From the IMG/VR virus record IMGVR_UViG_3300033977_000275, positions 1 to 26,980 of that record: DNA of 26,980 bases; one strand, written 5' to 3'. The notes under the pieces were generated by a model that worked only from the letters and a program-made list of their open reading frames with translations, was not told where the DNA came from and did no database searches. A program made the translations under genes and the position numbers. This stretch comes from a virus. Within the stretch, counting starts at the first letter, position 1; each line of letters begins with the position of its first letter. Of the stretch, positions 1 to 7,473 are shown piece by piece.

Positions 1-1692
1 AACATTCCAGGGGTGGGACCCTTTGGACCTGCTTCCAATACAGCATCAATGCTCGGTCCGGAAGGCGAATACCTGATAGTAAGCCTAGATAACCTCGCAC
101 CAACCGAAACGACTATGACACCTTACGGCCCGGTAACTACTCAAATAGGGCCTTCACAGTGGTATCTGCAAGAATGGAATTCATCCAGGATTTGGGACAA
201 CCTATACTCTGGTCCATCAACAACGCCGGACATTCCTCCACCAGTAACCAACGGATCCTGGACAGGAGGTACTGTGACTTATGAGGGCTCACCCCTTTAT
301 GTGCCAAGCTTATACGACTTTAACGTTTCGTTACCGTGGCTCGACACTGCAACGCTCAACGGCGCGTCCATAGACTCCATAACTGTTCTCGGAAGTATCC
401 AAGATGGTATGGTGCTTGCGTACGCTGGCAGCTTCCCCTCAAATGGTCAAGCCTTGTTCTTTGGCGCGAAAAGCAGCGCTCCCTTTGAAACGTTTGGCAT
501 CAACCTCAACACAACTTCAGGTACACTTGGTACAGAGCTATGGCACAACACGATTTCGGCGCCACCAGGCAACCTCACTGTCTGCTGGGGTTGCATCGAC
601 CCAGTTAACAATGTCTTCGCGTTAGAATACAGGGAAACTATGCAGTATGTCGGGTACAGTTTGCTTACAGGCGCGCAAATTTGGGGTCCAACCACAGCAC
701 AAGCGCCACTTGACTACTATGGCTGTCAGGCTTCAGGTAGTTTAGCCACTACAGCTGCTTACGGCAACATCTACAGCAGCGCCTACGCAGGAATAGTCTA
801 CTGTTACAGTACGAAAACTGGAAATATACTGTGGACCTTCGGCAACGGTCCAGTAGGATCAGACAACAGCACAAACTCTGGCGTTGAAACTCCTTTCGGC
901 AATTATCCAACCTTCCTCGTGGCTATTGGTAACGGAGTAGTATACACGATTACCAGCGAGCACACTGAGGAAACACCGATTTTCAAAGGTGCAGTAGCAC
1001 GTGCTCTCAATGCAACAACCGGGCAACAAATCTGGACTCTTTCGGATTACACAGGCGAATTCTTTACCGGTAGCTACGCCATCGCAGACGGCTATTCAAC
1101 ATTCTTTAACGGCTACGACAACCAAATCTACAGTGTGGGCAGAGGACCAAGCCAAACCACTGTTAACGTTCAAGCCTTCGGCTCAGACGTAGTGATTAGC
1201 GGCACAGTCATGGATATTTCCGCTGGCACAAAGCAAGCCGAGCAGGCAGCTGACTTTCCAAACGGAGTCCCATGCGCATCCGACGCAAGCATGACCGCGT
1301 GGATGGGCTACGTTTACCAGCAACAACCAGAACCAACCAACTTCGTAGGCGTTCCAGTGCAAATAGCTGTCTTAGACTCTAACGGCAACCACTACCCCAT
1401 CGGCACCGTAACAACTGATCCAAGCGGCAGCTTCAGCCTGACATGGTCACCGATCATACCGGGCAACTTCACCGTCTACGCCACTTTCGCTGGCACCAAC
1501 GGCTACTGGCCATCGTACGCTGAAACGCACTTCTACGCTCCCGCACCATCACCAACACTAGCACCGACAGTTTCACCGCCAACAGGTCTGGCATCGACAG
1601 GAACCGTAGAGTTAGGAGTAGTAGCAATAATAATCGTGATAATCATAATCGGCGCTTTGATTCTGGTAATGCTCAGCAGAAAACGACCGTAA
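1..1692 (+). CDS. PQQ-like beta-propeller surface protein, 5' end outside window
   Basis: The frame is open from base 1 with no convincing start, so the N-terminus lies outside the window. The protein shows repeated beta-propeller blades of PQQ/BamB type, for example segments ending in GNILWTFG and TGQQIWTLSDYTG, where a Gly-x-x-x-Trp pattern closes each blade. After the propeller comes a beta-sandwich-like domain (GVPVQIAVLDSNGNHYPIG, then GNFTVYATFAG), a Pro/Thr/Ser-rich linker, a membrane segment of Ile and Val near the C-terminus, and a short basic tail (SRKRP). This is the usual plan of archaeal extracellular proteins held by a C-terminal anchor. A catalytic role is not evident; binding or cell-surface structure is more likely. 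It is probably a host gene, because such proteins are typical of archaeal chromosomes, but viral carriage cannot be excluded. Confidence 0.8.
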   Translation, partial: NIPGVGPFGPASNTASMLGPEGEYLIVSLDNLAPTETTMTPYGPVTTQIGPSQWYLQEWNSSRIWDNLYSGPSTTPDIPPPVTNGSWTGGTVTYEGSPLYVPSLYDFNVSLPWLDTATLNGASIDSITVLGSIQDGMVLAYAGSFPSNGQALFFGAKSSAPFETFGINLNTTSGTLGTELWHNTISAPPGNLTVCWGCIDPVNNVFALEYRETMQYVGYSLLTGAQIWGPTTAQAPLDYYGCQASGSLATTAAYGNIYSSAYAGIVYCYSTKTGNILWTFGNGPVGSDNSTNSGVETPFGNYPTFLVAIGNGVVYTITSEHTEETPIFKGAVARALNATTGQQIWTLSDYTGEFFTGSYAIADGYSTFFNGYDNQIYSVGRGPSQTTVNVQAFGSDVVISGTVMDISAGTKQAEQAADFPNGVPCASDASMTAWMGYVYQQQPEPTNFVGVPVQIAVLDSNGNHYPIGTVTTDPSGSFSLTWSPIIPGNFTVYATFAGTNGYWPSYAETHFYAPAPSPTLAPTVSPPTGLASTGTVELGVVAIIIVIIIIGALILVMLSRKRP

Positions 1693-1718
1693 AGTGAAAT
1701 CAACAAACACAACCTCAC

Positions 1719-1731
1719 TTTCCCCTTTTTT
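1719..1731 (+). terminator. T-rich archaeal-type terminator
   Basis: A pyrimidine run with six T in a row begins about 30 bases after the stop of the propeller gene. Archaeal polymerase commonly ends transcripts at such T tracts without a hairpin. The assignment rests on position and composition only. Confidence 0.4.
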
Positions 1732-1937
1732 AGTCCATTCAAAGTAACGGAGAAAAGATGTGAGCTGAGAAGGCTCTGGTTAATTCAATATCCATAGCAT
1801 TAGCATTTTTCATTTCTCCTACGTTTTTCCAGAGCCTCAGCAAACCCTTAAAAGTCAACAGCCTCTGCTTCAGAATTTACTCCCTTCCCTTCTTCTTCCG
1901 ACAGACGAACACATGTACAGAGTAGTTGCGAGGGCTT

Positions 1938-1984
1938 AGTCCAGAAACCTTTACTAAACTTTAACCGGTCAGTCCAGAAACCTT
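1938..1984 (+). repeat. Paired 14-bp direct repeats upstream of Kelch gene
   Basis: The 14-base sequence AGTCCAGAAACCTT occurs at 1938-1951 and again at 1971-1984, exactly 33 bases apart, or about three helical turns. The second copy ends ten bases before the TATA-like box of the Kelch gene. The position suggests an activator or repressor binding on one face of the DNA, but the regulator is unknown. Confidence 0.5.
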
Positions 1985-1993
1985 GACAAAAAC

Positions 1994-2002
1994 CCTTTTA
2001 TC
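1994..2002 (+). promoter_or_regulatory. TATA-like box for Kelch gene
   Basis: The sequence CCTTTTATC lies 27-35 bases before the ATG at 2029. With usual archaeal spacing the transcript would begin a few bases before the start codon, giving a leaderless or nearly leaderless mRNA. Confidence 0.4.
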
Positions 2003-2028
2003 ACAAGCCATCTCCAAGAGAAAAATGG

Positions 2029-3474
2029 ATGAGCATGAGCAAAGGTTACGCCGTGGCGCTCCTTCTCGTTTTTCTTTTGGCGCCATACTTAATCGCTGCT
2101 AAGCCTGTTTCTGCAGATTCAGCCGCGACTGGGAACACATGGACAGAGTTGGCGCCGATGAATCTGGCGAGATCATATTTTGGCGTGGTTGTCCTAAATG
2201 GGAAAATTTACGCCATTGGAGGCTGCGACCAAGTTGCTACGGGTGGTAGCATAATAATGCCAGCCAGCAGTATCACCGGAGGCGACATCGGCACAAACGA
2301 AGCATATGACCCTGCCACAGGTAATTGGACTTCAGAAGCGTCCATGCCAACGCCAAGAGAAGGCTTTGCGATCGCCACCTATCAAGGCAAAATCTACTGC
2401 ATCGGAGGAAGTACTCAAGAACCGCCTTATGACATGTTTGGTGCGGTAGGTGTAAACGAGGTTTATGATCCTTCAACGAACAGATGGCAAGAAGAAGCCC
2501 CGATGCCTTATCCATTAACAGATTTGCAAGCAAATGTCATAGATGGAAAAATATACTGCATAGGGGGAGTTAACTCCAGCAATGTTGGTTCCACGGCAAA
2601 TCAAGTTTATGATCCAGCCACTAACACTTGGAGCGAAGATGCACCTTTGCCAACTGCAACTTTCGATTATGCAACAGGAACGTGCAACGGTAAAATATAC
2701 GTGATAAACGGGATATGGTGGGAAAGCGATTATGGACTTGATCTTAACCAAATCTATAATCCTCAGAATAACAACTGGAGCTTAGGTGCACCACCTCCTC
2801 ATCCAGCAAACAGTTTTGAAGATGGAGATTATGTTGGAGCTGCAACCACCGGGGTTATGGCTCCAGAGCGAATTTACGCCATCGGCAGCTATACACAGAT
2901 CTACAATCCCATGACTAATTCTTGGTCGCTTGGGGAGGCAATTTCTCCTTCGAGAGATGGCTTTGCAGTTGCTAACGTAAATGATCAACTGTACGTTCTG
3001 GGCGGCTTAACAATTACCAGTGATTTGAATGCGGAGGTTGCCACTGAAACCGAGTTTAATCTAGCCCAACTGTATACTCCTGTTGGTTACGGCACGATTC
3101 GACCTGAAATTTCGATTCTGTCTCCAGAGAATCAGACGTTTAACGAGTCCAACGTTCCTCTGGTTTTCACCGTGGATAGGGCTGTCAGCTGGGAAGGCTA
3201 CAGTCTTGATGGCAAAGCAAACGTAACCTTGAGCCGCAACCAAACTATCAGCGGCGTTCCAAACGGTTTGCACACGATAACGGTCTACGCTAATGACACT
3301 TTCGGAAACATGGGGGCTTCGCAAACCGTCAACTTCACAGTGGCGGCGCCCAAGCCTTTTCCAAACGTGGCTGTTGCGGTTGTCTCCGGCTTAGTAGTGG
3401 TAGTAGTTGTGGTTATTGCTGGTTTTCTGGTTTACTTCAAGAAGCGCAAGAAGACAGGCGATTTAGGCGCTTAG
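2029..3474 (+). CDS. Secreted, membrane-anchored Kelch-repeat protein
   Basis: The 481-residue protein starts with a signal peptide (hydrophobic core ALLLVFLLAPYLIAA, residues about 10-24). It then carries about six Kelch blades, with the typical pairs NGKIYAIGG, YDPATGNW, DGKIYCIGG and YDPATNTWSEDAPLP. Near residue 360 it changes to an Ig-like domain (RPEISILSPENQTFNES), and it ends with a Val-rich membrane helix and a basic tail (KKRKK). Kelch propellers of this plan are common on archaeal cell surfaces and usually bind proteins or glycans; no catalytic residues are apparent. The ATG at 2029 is chosen because the signal peptide begins there and the TATA-like box fits. It is probably the last host gene before the viral genes. 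Confidence 0.88.
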   Translation: MSMSKGYAVALLLVFLLAPYLIAAKPVSADSAATGNTWTELAPMNLARSYFGVVVLNGKIYAIGGCDQVATGGSIIMPASSITGGDIGTNEAYDPATGNWTSEASMPTPREGFAIATYQGKIYCIGGSTQEPPYDMFGAVGVNEVYDPSTNRWQEEAPMPYPLTDLQANVIDGKIYCIGGVNSSNVGSTANQVYDPATNTWSEDAPLPTATFDYATGTCNGKIYVINGIWWESDYGLDLNQIYNPQNNNWSLGAPPPHPANSFEDGDYVGAATTGVMAPERIYAIGSYTQIYNPMTNSWSLGEAISPSRDGFAVANVNDQLYVLGGLTITSDLNAEVATETEFNLAQLYTPVGYGTIRPEISILSPENQTFNESNVPLVFTVDRAVSWEGYSLDGKANVTLSRNQTISGVPNGLHTITVYANDTFGNMGASQTVNFTVAAPKPFPNVAVAVVSGLVVVVVVVIAGFLVYFKKRKKTGDLGA

Positions 3475-3593
3475 GCTTTAAGGCTGGGCGTTCCTGGAAT
3501 TCACTCTTTCATCGTTGCCTTAGACACTTTGCGAACAACAAAGCCTCCTCACTAACTGATGGTTATTTGCTAATATGCCCGTTTTTTGACACT

Positions 3594-3628
3594 CGGCTTT
3601 TGTAGCCGCGCAAAGCCAAGTCGGCTTT
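3594..3628 (+). terminator. Two adjacent short hairpins, possible terminator
   Basis: Bases 3594-3608 form a 5-bp stem (CGGCT with AGCCG) and 3612-3628 form a 6-bp stem (AAAGCC with GGCTTT). They lie between the Kelch gene and the first virus-like gene, close to where a host/virus boundary would be expected. A transcription end is the simplest reading. The repeated TCGGCTTTT may instead be an accident of the hairpins. Confidence 0.35.
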
Positions 3629-3642
3629 TCAGCGATGGATGG

Positions 3643-3654
3643 TTTTTATTTTTA
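3643..3654 (+). promoter_or_regulatory. TATA-like box before packaging genes
   Basis: The A/T stretch TTTTTATTTTTA lies about 25-34 bases before the ATG at 3677, so a leaderless transcript could begin there and run through the terminase genes. Only composition and spacing support this. Confidence 0.4.
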
Positions 3655-3676
3655 GCCTGCAAGTAACCAATGAAAC

Positions 3677-3988
3677 ATGCGGGCACACGCTTTTTCCAAA
3701 GCGTCGCTTGCAGTTTCATCTCGCCGCCTCGAGAGTGGTGTTTCCGGGGATGTTATGCACAGGAAAAGCGCGAAGAAATTAATGGACAGACAGGCTCGCA
3801 GGATTCGCGGGATCATTCTGAACGGCAGCTTCTACGACAGGAAAATAGGCGAAGCCGTTTCTAGGATGACGCGCTTAGAAGTGATGGAGCAGCTGCACGA
3901 ACCCGTTGAGGTCCACGTCATTCCTGATGTTGAGAAGGGCGAGGTTCTTGTTGACAGTCGCGGCCAAGGGAGTTTTCAGCGTGACTAA
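3677..3988 (+). CDS. Small basic protein of unknown function, first packaging-operon gene
   Basis: The product is 103 residues from ATG 3677 or 77 residues from an internal ATG at 3755. The part after 3755 is the better protein-like portion: a basic helical stretch (HRKSAKKLMDRQARRIRG) followed by a segment with alternating charged and hydrophobic residues (EVHVIPDVEKGEVLVDSRG). The upstream start fits a leaderless transcript from the TATA-like box; neither start has a strong ribosome site. I recognise no family. Its 3' end overlaps the start of the small-terminase-like gene by eight bases, so the two are probably translated together. A packaging or DNA-binding accessory role is a guess from position and charge. 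Confidence 0.55.
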   Translation: MRAHAFSKASLAVSSRRLESGVSGDVMHRKSAKKLMDRQARRIRGIILNGSFYDRKIGEAVSRMTRLEVMEQLHEPVEVHVIPDVEKGEVLVDSRGQGSFQRD

Positions 3989-4439
3989 AGGCAAGCCCTG
4001 GTCTCCTGAAGATGAGAAGCTTTTAAGGAACTATTTTGATTTCACTAAGGATCTGCACATTATAGCCTTCAACTTTGACGGCAAATACACTGAGGAAGCC
4101 ATCCGTCAAAAGTTGATAAAGATAGGATTACTGAAAGAAGAACAACAACAGTCAAAAAATGGTTGTTGTTGTTCTTCTAAACTCGAGTTTGATTTACCCG
4201 AAGAATTGCCTTCAGTAGAGGAGACGCTTAAGACTTTGGCTGCCGCATTGAAGGCTTTGGACGCCCCTGGGCTTGGAAAAAGCGAGGTCTTGCGGTTGCG
4301 GAACATTATTTCTGGGGTTAAAGTGTACAAGGAGCTGCTTGCGGACTATGTCAATTATCGCGGTCTTGAGGCTGAGCTTCTGGGGTTGAGACAGAAATAT
4401 GCAGAATTGGCGAAAAAGTCCCAGGACACTCCGCCCTAA
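3981..4439 (+). CDS. Probable small terminase subunit (TerS-like)
   Basis: The GTG start at 3981 gives 152 residues. The N-terminal 50 residues look like a Myb/SANT or helix-turn-helix DNA-binding domain (KPWSPEDEKLLRNYFDF, then YTEEAIRQKLIKIGLL). After a Gln- and Cys-rich hinge (EEQQQSKNGCCCSS), the rest is a long helical, coiled-coil-like region ending in LLGLRQKYAELAKKSQ. This plan, an N-terminal HTH plus helical oligomer region directly before the large terminase, matches small terminases, which recognise the packaging site and form a ring. No sequence-level family match is claimed. It overlaps the large terminase start by 41 bases. A 14-bp perfect inverted repeat encodes the hinge, which is unusual. 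The annotated start avoids a long overlap with the upstream gene. Confidence 0.6.
   Translation: MTKGKPWSPEDEKLLRNYFDFTKDLHIIAFNFDGKYTEEAIRQKLIKIGLLKEEQQQSKNGCCCSSKLEFDLPEELPSVEETLKTLAAALKALDAPGLGKSEVLRLRNIISGVKVYKELLADYVNYRGLEAELLGLRQKYAELAKKSQDTPP
4136..4178. repeat. Perfect 14-bp inverted repeat inside the TerS-like gene
   Basis: AGAAGAACAACAAC at 4136-4149 is the exact reverse complement of 4165-4178, with a 15-base loop. It encodes the hinge between the DNA-binding and helical parts. Several phages keep their packaging site inside the small terminase gene, so a pac-like role is possible. An mRNA hairpin controlling the downstream terminase is the alternative. Confidence 0.6.
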
Positions 4440-5832
4440 ACAATTGTTTTCTGAGCGCGATAAGTTACGTGAAGACGTTAACGTTTTTGAACAGCAGAGG
4501 CTCAGCAAGGCTGAAACTCTTAAGAATGACCCGTCAGAGTTCTTCCGTCAAGTTCTAGGCGTTGAACCTACAGATTATCAAAAAGAGCTAATTGAGCTTT
4601 TTCAGAAGAATCAGTTTGTGGCAGCCCGCTGGTGTAGGCAGGCTGGAAAGAGCTTTACTGTGTCGGGTATGCTTTTGAATTATGCCCTGGCTAACTCGAA
4701 CGTTTACATCGGTGTTGTCGGTCCTTCTCTGCGTCAGACCAAGCTAATCATTCGGCGAATCGGACATTTCGCCAGTAAATTGCCTTTCGGTCCAAAGATT
4801 ATCGTTCAAAGAACCAGGATAACCTGCGCTAACGGCAGCGTGATTGAAGCTTTCCCGAATAATCCAGACACGATTCGGGGCCCCACTCTGGATGTGGTTT
4901 ATGCGGACGAGTTTAATTTTATCCCGAACGCTGAAGACCTTTACGACGCTATCCTCTTTACGCTTGGCACGACTAACGGCAAATTCGTCTGCACCAGCAC
5001 GCCCTGGAACAGTGACAGCCTGTTCTGGAAAATCTGCAATCATGATGACTTCAGCGATTTTGCAAGGCACCATGTAACCTGGGAGAGGGCGAAAGAGCCC
5101 AATGGGCCGCTTAAGCTTGGCATTCTTGAGAAGATCCGCAGGCAACTACTTAACGATCCAGCGCGGTGGCGCCGCGAAATGGAGGCCGAATGGGCTGAGG
5201 ACGAGGACGTTTGGCTTACTCAAAGTCTCATCGTAAGCTGCATCGACAGCGAACTCGTGCCTTACGAGTTTGAGGCGCAGCCTGCCAGCGGCGAATTTTT
5301 CGTCGGCGTCGATCTAGGGCAAAAACAAGACTACAGCGTTGTAGTTGTTATAGAGAAGCAGGGACACCTCTTGCGAGTAGCCCACGTGCACAGGTTTCCT
5401 CTGCACACTGAATACGCCAGTGTGATCGGCTACGTTAAGAGCCTTCAGGACCGCTGGCGCGTAATCCGGTCAGTCTACGTTGACTATACTGGTGTTGGAG
5501 TTGGTATAGTTGAGGACATGGTTAAGAGCGGAGTTCAAGGCGTCACCGGCATAACGTTTACGGTTACTTCTAAGGAGGACATGGCTAACATCCTGCGTGA
5601 GCGGATGCGTCAGGGCGAAGTGAAAATCAGCTACGTGCCTGTTCGCAAGTCTGGCGACATCGACCTTACGGTTGAGTTAAACGTTGAAAGGTACACGCTT
5701 ACGAAAACGGGGCATGTGGGGTTTAGCCATCCAGAAGGCACTCATGACGACGTCTTCTGGGCATTGGCTCTCAGCTGCTACGGTGCGGTGCAGGCGCCCA
5801 TGCCTGGCCGCGGCGCCGTGATGGCGGATTAA
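4399..5832 (+). CDS. terL: Terminase large subunit
   Basis: This 477-residue packaging ATPase-nuclease pumps genome DNA into the prohead through the portal and cuts it. The ATPase part shows Walker A (WCRQAGKSF, residues 78-86), Walker B (DVVYADEF, 165-172) and the coupling motif CTSTPW (198-203). The RuvC-like nuclease part shows its acidic residues in VGVDLGQKQD (Asp305), VYVDYTG (Asp362) and GTHDDVFW (Asp450/451). Length and motif order are complete, so it should be active. The ATG at 4399 lies within the end of the TerS-like gene, a common arrangement for coupled translation. A diverged second copy of its last 39 codons lies at 8368-8484. Downstream, the expected portal gene is displaced by about 4 kb of inserted DNA. 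Confidence 0.96.
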   Translation: MQNWRKSPRTLRPKQLFSERDKLREDVNVFEQQRLSKAETLKNDPSEFFRQVLGVEPTDYQKELIELFQKNQFVAARWCRQAGKSFTVSGMLLNYALANSNVYIGVVGPSLRQTKLIIRRIGHFASKLPFGPKIIVQRTRITCANGSVIEAFPNNPDTIRGPTLDVVYADEFNFIPNAEDLYDAILFTLGTTNGKFVCTSTPWNSDSLFWKICNHDDFSDFARHHVTWERAKEPNGPLKLGILEKIRRQLLNDPARWRREMEAEWAEDEDVWLTQSLIVSCIDSELVPYEFEAQPASGEFFVGVDLGQKQDYSVVVVIEKQGHLLRVAHVHRFPLHTEYASVIGYVKSLQDRWRVIRSVYVDYTGVGVGIVEDMVKSGVQGVTGITFTVTSKEDMANILRERMRQGEVKISYVPVRKSGDIDLTVELNVERYTLTKTGHVGFSHPEGTHDDVFWALALSCYGAVQAPMPGRGAVMAD

Positions 5833-5878
5833 GAATAGAGTCCAAAGTGGTATCTTGCTGTGTTGATGGTGATTTAGC

Positions 5879-5959
5879 TTGAGTTTTGTTGCTGATCGTG
5901 TTCGTAAGCGCGGTAAAAAATGGGCATTTACTGAGTTCGGCTTCGAAGATTTGAGGTAA
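5879..5959 (+). pseudogene. Truncated 5' stub of a second portal gene
   Basis: Bases 5866-5908 match 9783-9825 at 41 of 43 positions, which covers the ribosome site GGTGAT, the TTG start and the first ten codons of the portal gene (SFVADRVRK). After base 5908 the similarity stops and the frame ends at 5959 after 26 codons. This stub stands exactly where the portal gene should follow the terminase. It marks the left edge of inserted or recombined DNA rather than a working gene. Confidence 0.8.
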
Positions 5960-6050
5960 AACAAAGAAGGATTTTGAAGCGGAATCAGATATCGTGGACT
6001 CACCATATTGATAAAGGATTCATAAGTTTTATCGGTTACAAGAATAACGG

Positions 6051-6070
6051 TTATATAGTATACTATATAA
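6051..6070. promoter_or_regulatory. 20-bp perfect palindrome with TATA box
   Basis: TTATATAGTA followed by TACTATATAA is a perfect 20-base palindrome that continues into AAAT. It lies about 40 bases before the TTG start of the HTH gene and includes a good TATA sequence. It may be both core promoter and operator, possibly for self-control by the HTH protein. The palindrome is certain; the role is inferred. Confidence 0.55.
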
Positions 6071-6108
6071 AATACCTTGTGTTTTAAATTAAACAGAGGT
6101 TAAGCGGT

Positions 6109-7050
6109 TTGAACAGCTACATAACTGACAAATATGCAGGAATGTTGACTGAAGAAGATGTTGGGAGTCTCTTTGATTCTTTAGCGAAGCAACTCGGCGG
6201 CAATCGCTCTGAAGCAGCGAGAAGATGCGGCTTGACCGGAAAAGCAACATATGATTGGGAACAGGCTACTTACGTAAAACTTGAAACCAAAAAGAAAGTG
6301 CTAGAAGCATCGCTCAGGGAGAATTTTCTGGCTACAGTAGAATACTTGCTAATACAAAGCTCAAACAAGAGCTTGGATCTTTTGAGGACAATTCTATCAA
6401 CACTATATGCAAATGCGTTGGAAGCAGCTTCTCCAAATGAGTTTAAGACCATGCTAGACAAGTTTGAAGAGATAAGAATAGCTCATCGAGGATTGATACG
6501 AGATCGGATTAATGATGAAATTGCAGATATGTCATCGATGTTGAAAAACAAGGCTTCAGATCTCGGGTTTTCTCTTGCAGCAAAATCAATTAGCGACTTT
6601 TCAGCAGAAGAAATGATAAATGCAGTGCAACTCGTCGGTCATTTGTATGCTGAGAACCCGGTGCAAGCTGAAACATTCGCTTTGAAGGATTTAGATCTTC
6701 CAGTTGATGCTTTGAAGCCTGTTATAGAGACATTCCAAAATCTATGCTTTGTGAAAGAAGCACACACTATGGCGGGAACTTATGTACATGGAGAAACATA
6801 TTGGGTTGATATACATGGAAGCCCAGTTTCGGTGGATGTACATGAGAGCCCAGGTTGGGTTGGTGTACATGGGAGCGTATGTTGGGTTGATATTCAAAGA
6901 AGTAGTTTGCAGCCAATTCAACACGCGAGAACATTTTTAGCCACCAGAGGTTCGTACTTTTTGCCACCTGAGCAAAATGCAGGATGGAGGACGTTAGCTG
7001 GCAAACCTATTGAGGAGAAGAAACTGTATGAAATTACCACAACAACTTAA
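6109..7050 (+). CDS. HTH-domain protein with C-terminal nonapeptide repeats
   Basis: The 313-residue product begins at TTG 6109, eight bases after a GAGGT ribosome site. Residues about 20-55 resemble a helix-turn-helix (SLAKQLGGNRSEAARRCGL, then TYDWEQ), with an Arg/Ser-rich recognition-helix region. A mostly helical middle follows (about 60-215). Residues 226-261 are four tandem nine-residue units (such as VHGSVCWVD and VHESPGWVG), each encoded by exactly 27 bases. I recognise no full-length family. It is first of three closely packed AT-rich genes that together sit between duplicated terminase/portal fragments; its last codons overlap the next gene. A regulator of this cassette or of the virus is likely; DNA binding is inferred from the N-terminus only. 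Confidence 0.65.
   Translation: MNSYITDKYAGMLTEEDVGSLFDSLAKQLGGNRSEAARRCGLTGKATYDWEQATYVKLETKKKVLEASLRENFLATVEYLLIQSSNKSLDLLRTILSTLYANALEAASPNEFKTMLDKFEEIRIAHRGLIRDRINDEIADMSSMLKNKASDLGFSLAAKSISDFSAEEMINAVQLVGHLYAENPVQAETFALKDLDLPVDALKPVIETFQNLCFVKEAHTMAGTYVHGETYWVDIHGSPVSVDVHESPGWVGVHGSVCWVDIQRSSLQPIQHARTFLATRGSYFLPPEQNAGWRTLAGKPIEEKKLYEITTTT
6784..6891 (+). repeat. Four tandem 27-bp repeats in coding frame
   Basis: Units start at 6784, 6811, 6838 and 6865. Each encodes nine residues of the pattern [VI]-H-[GE]-x-x-x-x-V-[DG]. The units have diverged at the DNA level while keeping length and frame, so the repeat is under protein-level constraint. Confidence 0.8.
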
Positions 7051-7468
7051 AACAAATGTAATAAGCGAGCTTGAATTTGTAACCAAGAAAATGAAGGAAG
7101 AACCTGATCTTACAAAAAAAATCTATTTCTACAGTGCTGTCAATGGTGCACTTGAACGTGCCACGAGATTTTGTTCCGATAATGAGCTGCTAATTGCCCA
7201 AGCAATAGCGGCTCTCTCATTGAACCTCATCAATGATAGGGTTAACCATCTAAAGATAGGCGACACTGTCGTTCCACTACCAGAAAGTCTATTTGATCAG
7301 CTTGTTGAAAGCGTTTCGGAGCTCAAACAGGCTATAGAAGAAGATAAGGCGGTTTATCCTGCTCTTGAGAAGATAATCGGAATCGCTTTTGTGACAACAG
7401 GCGGAGGTTTTTATACGCGCTCATTTCTTGACTATGTTGGTTCACAACAACACAGTCAAGAAGCGTAG
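7028..7468 (+). CDS. Small helical protein of unknown function
   Basis: The ATG at 7028 is preferred because a GAGGAG ribosome site lies just before it; it overlaps the upstream gene by 23 bases, which suggests coupled translation. The 146-residue product is predicted from its composition to be largely helical (VISELEFVTKKMKEE, then LIAQAIAALSLNLIN and ESVSELKQAIEEDKAVY). It has no signal peptide or clear membrane segment, and I see no catalytic motif. Its place between an HTH protein and a metallopeptidase suggests a partner or substrate of one of them, as an inference from context only. Confidence 0.65.
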   Translation: MKLPQQLKTNVISELEFVTKKMKEEPDLTKKIYFYSAVNGALERATRFCSDNELLIAQAIAALSLNLINDRVNHLKIGDTVVPLPESLFDQLVESVSELKQAIEEDKAVYPALEKIIGIAFVTTGGGFYTRSFLDYVGSQQHSQEA

Positions 7469-7473
7469 ACATA

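Larger units (their letters stand above)
1693..2028. other. Intergenic region between the two surface-protein genes
   Basis: This stretch of 336 bases has no credible gene. It holds the T-rich terminator of the upstream gene, a pair of direct repeats near 1938 and 1971, and a TATA-like box just before the Kelch gene. No RNA structure stands out in the middle part. Confidence 0.6.

Noticed and set aside
3670-3864. 64-codon frame starting at ATG 3670
   Set aside because: It overlaps the 3677 gene in another frame, lacks any protein-like pattern, and ends without linkage to the next gene.
6784-6891. CRISPR array
   Set aside because: The 27-bp units are tandem with no spacers and keep an open frame. 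The same holds for the 23969 array.
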